From Brachycybe producta (taxonomy: Eukaryota > Arthropoda > Diplopoda > Playtdesmida > Andrognathidae), in assembly GCA_036925085.1 (NCBI GenBank), contig JAUPFP010000002.1, positions 11,058,607-11,122,606 of the forward strand: DNA of 64,000 nt. Direction: 5' to 3'. The translations under genes were made by a program, and so were the position numbers. Below, in pieces: positions 56,840-64,000 of this stretch (positions are counted from its first letter, which is position 1; each line of letters starts with the position of its first letter). The notes under the pieces were generated by a model. The model was not told where the DNA came from and searched no databases. It saw nothing but the letters and a program-made list of their open reading frames with translations.

Positions 56840-57137
56840 GGCACATTCACACTAGGCTGGTTTACAAGCCGCTGGTTGGATGCTGGCTATTAGCAGCAAC
56901 AGCAAGCAGCGGCTGCTTTGGGTTCACACTTTCAACTGAAAGCTAGTGCCACTACTAGCGACAAAGGGTTCACATGACCAGCTGATAGCTGCTAAAGTTG
57001 GACATGTTCAACTTCACCAGCTGCTGTTAAAATCACTAGCGTGCTGGAGAAAGCAGCTGCTGGTAGCAGTTCACACTATGCTGCTAGAGGGCTACAACTA
57101 GCCAGCAGCTGGGAAACCAGCCTAGTGTGAATGCGCC
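56840..57137. mobile_element. 298-bp foldback element, G+C richer than surroundings
   Basis: Left GGCACATTCACACTAGGCTG followed by GTTT; right AAACCAGCCTAGTGTGAATG followed by CGCC. The ends pair over about 24 bases with one mismatch. The interior repeats AGCAGC, CAGCTG and TTCACACT many times in both orientations. No target duplication could be settled and no frame is present. Confidence 0.8.
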
Positions 57138-58340
57138 ATTAGTGTTGTTCAATAGCAGCCTTGTACATTTCTCTAAATGATAATATTACCTCATGTACAA
57201 GAGTCTTCGGAAATAAATCCCAATGTAGAATCACCCAAGGTTTATGAGAATACAAAAATACCGAAAATACGAGTCTGTACGTGGGTCGCACACCCCTACC
57301 GTATACATACTGTACATACAGCTTTGCACAGTGTACTAGCAGTTGACTTAAGACATGACCCTGCATGCTAGCTTTTTTTTAAGAATGTTGAGGCTAATGT
57401 TAGCCTTACGAACTGCTAACATGTCCTAATAAAGTTCTGATAGAATCTTACCTCGCTTAACGTTACCTTTTGAGAACGATACTTCGGTGTAACTTAATTG
57501 ATCAAACTCTGTACTTTAGTACAGAAGTGCCTTTACTTGTGCCTGTACTTCATAGATGATTTAGTTAACGACACAATTTTCAGGAACGCATCTTGATAAG
57601 CAATGTTAAGCAAGACATGACTGATTATGAAAGCTATGTTATTTAACTACAGTTAGATATATAATTTTCTGAAACAAAAAATAAACAACCTCATTTTTCA
57701 TGTTGTTTAACTGCACATTTTACATAATGTATTTTTTGTTTGTTTGTGTTTGTGCCCATTTTTTTTTCTTAACATGAATTTGGTGACCTGTCAAGTTGCT
57801 TCTATCATAATTTTCTTCTTTTTCCCCCCCTTCTTTTAAGGAATTCCATTTAAAGTAAATTCTTCTATTTTTTTTGTCGTTGAAAAAGGTAAAAGCTTTT
57901 TTTTTTCTTTCTTCTTCATCAGTTGGAACTTGAAATATGCTTGAAATAAGTTTGTCACCTGTTCTATATTGATTTGTGTTTTCATGTGGATATTTTAGTG
58001 GTCGCTTCACAAAGCATTAATAATATTTTCTCGAATACTCCACCAAATACTCTCACTGCTTTATATTATAGAATACATTAGATTGCACACACACACACAC
58101 ACACACAAACAGCATATTATATAGTGCAATTTATTCACATAGAAATTATATATAAAAAAAATATTATTTAGACATTTTCATAATTATGGCATTGTGAGGT
58201 CGTTTTGAGTTCGTTGAGTTTATCTCAATTTAGAGCGTTCAAATTAGTCTCTTAAAACAACAACAGAATTTAATACAATGGGGTTTATAATGTGAAATTA
58301 AAAGAGAGTACGCATAAAATATATTTAGTAGTATTGTGTT
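57138..58340. other. AT-rich stretch, (CA)n tract, no gene recognised
   Basis: (CA)n at 58085-58107. Two overlapping short frames near 57140-57370 lie on opposite strands and have no domain. Confidence 0.4.
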
Positions 58341-58344
58341 CAGG

Positions 58345-58565
58345 ATCAACACTAAGGAGAAATTGAAGGTGTTTTAGAAACTAGAACGGTAGCTGAATTT
58401 CTTAATATTATTTTCATATTGTTATCTTTTAAAATAAACTTTTTATAGACAAAACATTACGGTAAAAAAATAAAAAGCTCCTTTTAACCCTTCTAGTTTC
58501 TTATACACTTTCAACTTTTTCTTGATTTTGCTTCTGAAAGACAAGAATAACCACTTTGATATTTT
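58345..58565 (+). mobile_element. FB-A foldback MITE, short-centre copy
   Basis: Left GAAGGTGTTTTAGAAACTAG; centre AACTTTTTATAGACAAAAC; right CCCTTCTAGTTTCTTATACA, TTGCTTCTGAAAGACAAGAA and TAACCAC. The right arm is internally deleted, since ATATCAACATGAAAA is missing. Confidence 0.65.
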
Positions 58566-58622
58566 TGTAGAATTTTTAAATTTGAAATGATAGTTTAATT
58601 AATAGATGAATACATAATGTTA

Positions 58623-59088
58623 CGGTTAAACTGCATAATTGCTTTCTGTGGCTTTAAAGCGGCTGCTTGATTTTGCTTTAAAATGTTAAGCAACGAAATC
58701 ATTTACTGCATATTTGCGTCAAAATCGAACCTAAAGTGTATAGCTTTCTTAAAAAGTGTAATGTAGCTGCTACGTCATAATCAGCTGACCTGTCTTTTAA
58801 TTTTTCAGGGTATCTGATTGGTTAGTTAGTATTTCAATGATATGACCTTCTGCAAATATCAAATCGAACGCAAGCTTCAAAAAGCAAGCAAGCAAGCAGC
58901 AGTAGGCTTTTAAAAGATGCATTAAAACGCAAATATTGCAGAAACATGAAAAGCTACAACAACAAAAAATCAATGAAAAGTTTAGCTTTAAAGCTGCAGA
59001 AAGAAAATATGCAGTTTGGTCTTAAAGCTACAAAAAGCAACACAAAGCTCTTTGCTTTAAAGCCAAAGAAAGCGAATGTGTAGTTTAA
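58623..59088. mobile_element. 466-bp foldback element with GCTTTAAAGC words
   Basis: Left CGGTTAAACTGCATAATTGC followed by TTTCTGTGGCTTTAAAGC; right GCTTTAAAGCCAAAGAAAGC followed by GAATGTGTAGTTTAA. The arms pair imperfectly over about 36 bases. The interior has several CTTTAAAGC-like palindromes and AAGCAAGCAAGCAAGC. No transposase frame is present. Confidence 0.7.
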
Positions 59089-59886
59089 AACTTAAGGTTT
59101 TAGAATTTTTTTGCGTCTGAAATAACATTTATTTAGAATTCTATATTACATTGAATGATCGCTTTAAAACTTGTGCCCAAAGTTTAGCTGTATTTTGTTC
59201 TTCTATATTGCAAGGTAGAGGGGAGGGGAGGGGAGAGGAGGGGAGAAGGGATTTGTGAAAAAAAAATTAAAAAATTCAGATTGAAGGGTTTTTAGATAGA
59301 AAAAAAAAAAGAAGTAGACAACTAACTGAATTGCATTTGATGTAAATTGAGGGTATTTTACCTTTTAACTAAGTTTTTTTTTGTTTAATCAATGTCTATT
59401 CAGTAGCTGTTTTTCCGATTACATTTATTATATCGATCCCTTTTTGAAGTAAAAGTAAAAGCTATGGAGATAGAAAGGGAGAGAGGGAGAAGTGTATTTT
59501 CTCAGTGAAGTAAAAAAAAATTCATCCTCTCTTTAGGGGGTCTTAGGGATCTTCTTCTATACGGTATAATAAACATATATTGAGGGAATGGGTGGAAATG
59601 ATCACAGTGGGGGGTTCTTCATTTGTGTGTGTGTGTGTGTGGGGGGGGTGGGGTGGGGTGGTGTTCAATAATATGGATATCAGAGATAGGGCCTCTCTCT
59701 ATATATATTATATTTCAAGTATATTCTACTCCCTCGTCTCAATATCAATTCTAGTATATAGTGCGTGTGTGTGTGTGTGTGAGTGAGATGTATCTGTGAT
59801 CGCCATCAAGACCGGCGGCAAAACCTATCGTGTTTTTTCTCCCCCACTCTGATAATGTCGCTTATACCTTGATATTGCAACGTATA
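59089..59886. other. AT-rich stretch with two G-rich tracts and (GT)n
   Basis: 59217-59250 has four or more G3-G4 runs spaced by A or AGA. 59640-59661 is a G8 run followed by TGGGG repeats. (GT)n lies at 59621-59641 and 59763-59782. No gene was recognised. Confidence 0.6.
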
Positions 59887-60042
59887 ATACTGGGTGTTCA
59901 AAATGTATGGAACCAATAAAGAAATACACTAAATAATAAAATTTAATTGTGCTTTATATGTTTATTTTGGGTTTACTCGAATGCACAATATGTGCTCCAT
60001 CGGACTTTCACCTCGGACTAACTGGTGCTAAACTCATCATTG

Positions 60043-60661
60043 CAGGGCAACGAGGTTCATGCAAATGCATGTTTAGTATTCTGGCTCAGAATTCATGCTA
60101 TAGATGAGATAGGAACATGATTCATATCATGCTGAAGCTAAATATATGAATTTTATAATGCATGTTTTTGCATATTTTGTCATTTTTTTTCAAAACGTGC
60201 ATATTTTGCCAAAATTGGCAAAAAAAGTGCATACATTGTAATTTTTGCAGTTTTTTCAAAAAAAAAAAAAATAGGTCTCCGAACTTTTCTGACTTCATGA
60301 AAATTGTGGAAATATACTTTACAAAGAGTAACATACAATCTGGTTCATCTTATAAATGAAATTAACGATGAACTTGATACAAATGATACTCTGAACCACT
60401 TACGCTCCTCGTACATCGTTTGATGTTGAGAGAAATTTTTCTAAATATTAAAATTTTTTGACTTCATCAATTTTTTATTGATGAAGTTTTGAATTTGAAA
60501 ATCTAAAAATATTGCTTGTTGACATTTTTTTCAATTTCCATGGGTGAAATTTTGAACAAGATTTTTTTATAGTGCATATTTAATGGCATATTTAGTTGTT
60601 TTTTGTTGCATGAATACATGCATATTTTTTTGCTTTTAAGTGCATGAAACTCCTTGCCCTG
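60043..60661 (+). mobile_element. Decayed hAT-type element with 8-bp target duplication
   Basis: Left end CAGGGCAACGAGGTTCATGC; right end GCATGAAACTCCTTGCCCTG, pairing at most of 20 bases. CTCATCAT occurs at 60033-60040 and again at 60662-60669, directly after the right end. The left copy is separated by two extra bases (TG). hAT elements make 8-bp duplications and many start CAGGG. At 619 bp it has lost most of a typical hAT coding region but keeps a C-terminal remnant. ATGCATATTTTTTTGC-like words occur near both ends. Confidence 0.75.
60316..60451 (+). pseudogene. hAT transposase C-terminal remnant, frameshifted
   Basis: From 60316 one frame reads TLQRVTYNLVHLINEINDEL and continues to NDTLNHLR at 60405. 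A +1 shift then gives APRTSFDVERNFSKY at 60404-60448 and a stop at 60449. In hAT transposases the C-terminal dimerisation region commonly has a P-TS-DVERSFS-YK stretch, so the match is to family knowledge, not a search. The catalytic core upstream was not found and nothing here could encode an active enzyme. It sits inside the element with hAT-like ends and 8-bp duplication, which is independent support. Confidence 0.7.
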
Positions 60662-60797
60662 CTCATCATCTTTCACATGAAAAGCCACTGGACATGATTA
60701 GGAAACGGCTGTTAAAATATTTTAACGTCTTAATTACAATAAGAAAATATCTCATGATTAAGAAAACATTATCCTACCTCCATAATTTGTTGCATTC

Positions 60798-61037
60798 CAT
60801 TTTAACGCTTAGAAAATGAAAAAAAAGCCTTGATTGCACGCACAACTGGCAAATGGGTTTCTCAGTTATTCAGTTAGTATTGCTATAGTAACGAAGTCAT
60901 AATTACTTTATGGCTTGACCCAGCCATAAAGTAATTATTTCTCAATTAATTATACTCAAAGATAAAAAATGAAGAAACCAATTTGCCAGTTGTGGATGCA
61001 ACTAAGGCTTCTTTTCATTTTCTGAGCGTTCAAAATG
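60798..61037. mobile_element. 240-bp foldback element with inner palindrome
   Basis: The left arm AACGCTTAGAAAATGAAAA, GCCTTGATTGCACGCACAAC and TGGCAAATGGGTTTCT pairs with the right arm AGAAACCAATTTGCCAGTTG ... CATTTTCTGAGCGTT over about 60 bases. At the centre ATAATTACTTTATGGCT and AGCCATAAAGTAATTAT pair exactly around GACCC, or nearly so. Confidence 0.8.
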
Positions 61038-61141
61038 TGATACGTAGGTTAATATTTTTTTTTAATTATGAGATATATTTTTAGTGTAATTAAAACTTGA
61101 AAATATTTTCAAAAGCGGTTTTTCTGAGCAACAACACATGC

Positions 61142-61497
61142 CAGTGCCATCTTAATGGGGGGGGGGGGCAACTGGGCCCTGACCCAGGGCCTCCGTCTAA
61201 ACTACGGCCTCAGTTAATTATCACTATTTCTGTATTTTGAAATCTTTAATTTCAATTTATCCGACAACAAAAACATTTTACTATTTTAAAAAATAGGCCT
61301 ATTCACTTATGTGATTTACTTCATAAAAGACCTGTTCCGATATATACACTTGAAATCATCATGGAATCATCAATACTTTTTATATGTAGAACACTGGTTC
61401 TTTGGAGAAAATGAGTTTATTTGTCAGGCATGGTTGGGGGGGGGGGGCTCAAATAAATCTTGTGCCAGTGGCCACAAAAGACTTAAAGACGGCCATG
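61142..61497. mobile_element. Short hAT-like element, about 356 bp
   Basis: Left CAGTGCCATCTTAATGG, with a G run and CAACTGGGCCCTG; right a G run, GCCACAAAAGACTTAAAGAC and GGCCATG. The inverted right end CATGGCCGTCTTTAAG aligns with the left. The 8-base flanks ACACATGC (61134-61141) and ACGAATGC (61498-61505) match at 6 of 8. No frame of note is inside. Confidence 0.55.
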
Positions 61498-61583
61498 ACG
61501 AATGCGAATACAACCATAGGTTTCTTTGAATTCTTTACAACAAATAGTGATTAAATGTGGTTCCATTTTTTTCGAACATTCTG

Positions 61584-62370
61584 TATATAATATCTATATG
61601 TATATGTGTACATGTATATATTTTTTATATGCTTGTATTTGAGTTGTGTGTCATTGTGAAAGAGGGATTTTAACGTGTTCTGTCTTTACTTTTTTTTCGT
61701 ATTCGTTTTTTTTGCTACTTTTTGTTTTGAGGTTAAGCAGCTGGCATTTATTGAACATGTTCAAGCACTTTGGGTACTACATATAAAAGTTAAGGCGAGG
61801 GAATTCTTATAAAAGATAGAAAAAAAATAACATACTCTGATGATGATGATGATGATGCTTCTATACAAAATTGGTTGTTTTCAAACATTATATATTTTAA
61901 AAGTTTTTTTCTTAGTAGAATTAATCGTCTTTCTGCAATTTTTATTGGTAACTTTTAAAAGTATATCATAGATCTCTCAAATTCGCAAAGAAAACTTGGC
62001 ACTTAAATTTTTGAACCCTCTGAGTATAAAAGGGTTACAAAATAGAAAAACAATGTTCAAAGGGTACTTAATAAAATAAGGTTTTCTCACATTTAAACCC
62101 TGTTAAAGAAGGTTAAGTTTGAAGTTCAAGTGAGACATTTTCTTCTTTGAGTTTGGTTCATGGTTAACGTAAATTTTTTTTTTTGGAAGCATCTTCTAAT
62201 AAAAAAAATTCCAAATCTCAAAGAGATGTGATGAATATACCGTATTAGAATGCTGATTAATGATATCTTTTAAAATAAACTACTTAGAACAATTTGAAAA
62301 TTCTTTTTCACCATTAAAAATTGTTACTTTGTTTATTTTAAGTTTTCTTAATTTGTTTATTTCTTAAGGG
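61584..62370. other. AT-rich stretch with FB-H segment and (GAT)n
   Basis: (GAT)n at 61838-61857. An FB-H segment lies at 61996-62140 (ACTTGGCACTTAAATTT, GAACCCTCTGAGTATAAAAG, GAAGTTCAAGTG). Nothing else is recognised. Confidence 0.5.
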
Positions 62371-62496
62371 TCGTATTCTTAATGATTTGCTAAGTCAAAG
62401 CTAGTGCTAAACTAATCAACTTTTGCTAGAAAATTTATATGTAAAAGTTGAAGAATTTACCAATACTTTTGACTTAAAAATGTATTAAGAATACGA
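62371..62496. mobile_element. 126-bp foldback element
   Basis: TCGTATTCTTAATGATTTGC and TAAGTCAAAG at the left pair with CTTTTGACTTA and ATGTATTAAGAATACGA at the right over about 32 bases. The interior is AT-rich. Confidence 0.65.
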
Positions 62497-63285
62497 ATAC
62501 TTAGCCGACCTCGAAAAATCAGCTATTCATATAACAACTATATGTTTTTGAAACAACATTTCCGCTCTATTTTATATAATAACATTTTTAAGCTTAAAGA
62601 CACATAAACTTTATATAAAAAAAAATGCACAATGAATTCTATTTAGACTGAAAAGAAGAAAGAAAAGAAAAAACTACTCTGAAATTATTTATGTTAAATT
62701 TAGTTCTAAATGAATTTTTTGTAACAAAAAAGTTATTCAACTGGAAGAAACCATGAAGAAAAAAAAATATATTATAATAATGAGGATTTTTTTTCTTTAT
62801 ATATAAACGCTACGATGGCAAACAGGTGGCTTTTGGATATATATATTTGTAGATTCTATTCTTTTATAATATGTTACCATATTTCCCTTTCTTTGAACCC
62901 ATTATCATGTTTCGATATATAATATATATGGTACACATATGTAACATCAACGCTTTTTATGGCACAACTCAATCGATTTAACACATGACTTTTTTTTTCC
63001 CCCCGTTTTCAAGTCCCTGTTTTTTTTGTCTATTCTCCTCTCCTCTTATAAACTATTGAAAGTTCAATTAGGCAGCACTCAAGTGTTGTTTGATTAGGCT
63101 TATTCTGCACCTGCGCATTCCACTCACATATGGACCATTATTTTCTACCCTCTCTAAAATGGGGTTTTGTTTGCAATATATTAATGGTTCAATTCCACTT
63201 TTTTTTTTAAAATATATTTTTGGGTCGAAAAATTGCTGTAAAGATTCAATGGTTCCCCTTGAAATGAGGTAAACATGTTATACAC
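62497..63285. other. AT-rich stretch, nothing recognised
   Basis: No family, gene or RNA was recognised. A 60-codon frame at 63090-63272 has no domain. Confidence 0.4.
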
Positions 63286-63288
63286 CCG

Positions 63289-63322
63289 TGTTAGCAGTGA
63301 TTGCCTTATGTCAGGGTTCATT
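63289..63322 (+). repeat. Solitary copy of the 10.7-kb minisatellite unit
   Basis: TGTTAGCAGTGATTGCC, then TTATGT and CAGGGTTCATT. It matches the unit of 10662-10925, with the same order of conserved blocks, 52 kb away. Confidence 0.75.
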
Positions 63323-63345
63323 CACCTTGCAACAAACGTTTTATA

Positions 63346-63649
63346 CAGAGTGTCTCATAAGTCTGAAAACAAGTACTACGGCCTAAGTTCAAGAAGGAAA
63401 TTTGGCATGTGAACTCTCTGAGCAGAGTAACGCTGTCTATAGGGTTTTTTTTAATAAAACAGCGTTTTTTTTTCTGTTGGAACCAAATTTAGAGGGTTCA
63501 AGCTGAAGTTAAAGTTGTTAAACTGACAAAATTTCTTTCAAAAAATTGGCAATTTGTGATTTTATTAGGTTAGACACATTGAACAAATTATGTGAATACA
63601 ATGAAAGGGAAAAAACCTGCAGGGATCATGTCACTTTTGGAACACTCTG
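63346..63649. mobile_element. Tc1/mariner-like MITE with TA duplication
   Basis: TA (63344-63345) then CAGAGTGTCTCATAAGTCTG; right end CACTTTTGGAACACTCTG then TA (63650-63651). The first 8 terminal bases pair exactly, then less well. The interior carries FB-H words (TTTGGCATGTGAACTCTCTG, GAGGGTTCAAGCTGAAG). At 304 bp it has no transposase. Confidence 0.7.
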
Positions 63650-63651
63650 TA

Positions 63652-64000
63652 GCTTATTTTACGCTGTGATGAAATGTTTCAATGTTTATTTTGATTTTGC
63701 TATTTATTTTAACTAGTTGATGATTTAATTTATTTTAAAATTAGTGATACTTTAAGTAGAATAAGTAATAAGCATAAACAAGGTTTGCAATTGTATTTTA
63801 TAAGACAAAAATTTGGTGTACTTTTTTTGTTGTTTTGAAGCTTTTCCAAACTCATGAATAGTTAACGTTTGAAGATGAGGTGAGAAACCAATGGCGCATG
63901 CTCAGTGTCAACAATTTTGGCGTCATTTTGGCGTTGTTATTTCTAACATATAATATATATACACACAGAGTAGTTTTTGAATGAAGACTGAGAAATAATA
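63652..64000. other. AT-rich stretch, nothing recognised
   Basis: No gene or repeat was recognised up to the window edge. Confidence 0.4.

Larger units (their letters stand above)
59890..61583. mobile_element. Mariner-like host element containing three further elements
   Basis: TA then CTGGGTGTTCAAAATGTATG and GAACCA at the left; TGGTTCCATTTTTTTCGAAC, ATTCTG then TA at the right. The ends pair at about 20 of 27 positions. The left part AACCAATAAAGAAATACACT resembles 54231-54251. Nested elements at 60043-60661, 60798-61037 and 61142-61497 fill most of it. Confidence 0.5.

Overview
The window looks like gene-poor nuclear DNA from an AT-rich eukaryote, most likely a metazoan. It has no continuous coding layer, long pure (AT)n, (GA)n/(CT)n and (CA)n microsatellites, and dozens of short terminal-inverted-repeat elements in several families. 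I cannot name the taxon. No protein-coding gene, tRNA, rRNA, CRISPR array or operon could be supported. The open frames are short and are mostly microsatellite read-through or chance frames in AT-rich DNA. The only protein-level signal I trust is a frameshifted remnant of a hAT-type transposase C-terminus near 60.3-60.45 kb.

Almost all recognisable content is mobile-element debris. I use provisional local names. FB-A is a foldback element of about 360 bp. Its arms carry GAAACTAGAA and, inverted, TTCTAGTTTC; its ends read GGTGGTTTTAAAGTG and abut TTAA. It recurs at least 20 times from end to end. FB-B (about 300 bp, ends TACCT-GTA-ACACA) has four copies, three of them touching an FB-A copy. 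FB-C (CATTACAGAA ... TAGCTCATAAC), FB-D (GGCTCGAATTT), FB-E (ATACCTCGTTTCCA), FB-F (ACAGACCACTTTTGG), FB-G (TCACACACGC) and FB-H (GGCACTTGAACTT) are further multi-copy families. There are also single-copy foldbacks at 6.6, 11.6, 20.2, 26.0, 31.2, 56.8, 58.6, 60.8 and 62.4 kb. Larger host elements with Tc1/mariner-like ends (CAGNGTGT beside TA) lie at 24.9-25.3, 45.8-46.4, 54.2-55.1, 59.9-61.6 and 63.3-63.65 kb. hAT-like elements with 8-bp flanking duplications lie at 18.6-19.3, 60.0-60.7 and 61.1-61.5 kb.

Layout: 0-5 kb is FB-A/FB-B copies, a (GA)n tract and AT-rich filler. 5-10 kb holds a foldback at 6.6 kb, FB-C and an FB-A/FB-B pair. 10-15 kb holds a six-copy minisatellite, FB-A tandems and two (TA)n arrays. 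15-22 kb holds a nested foldback and a decayed hAT element. 22-32 kb holds FB-D, FB-H, several foldbacks and a near-perfect 61-bp palindrome. 32-40 kb holds FB-A, FB-C, and FB-D and FB-C nested in FB-A. 40-48 kb holds a 138-bp alternating purine-pyrimidine tract, the densest (AT)n cluster and FB-E. 48-56 kb holds FB-E, FB-A and a triple nest. 56-64 kb holds large foldbacks, G-rich tracts and the most complex transposon nest.

No set of genes works together here. The notable biology is structural: many near-self-complementary elements that could fold into long hairpins, nested insertions that give relative ages, and tracts prone to Z-DNA, cruciform or quadruplex structure. Coordinates of decayed repeats are accurate to roughly 10-30 bases. 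All family assignments come from reading the sequence, not from a search.
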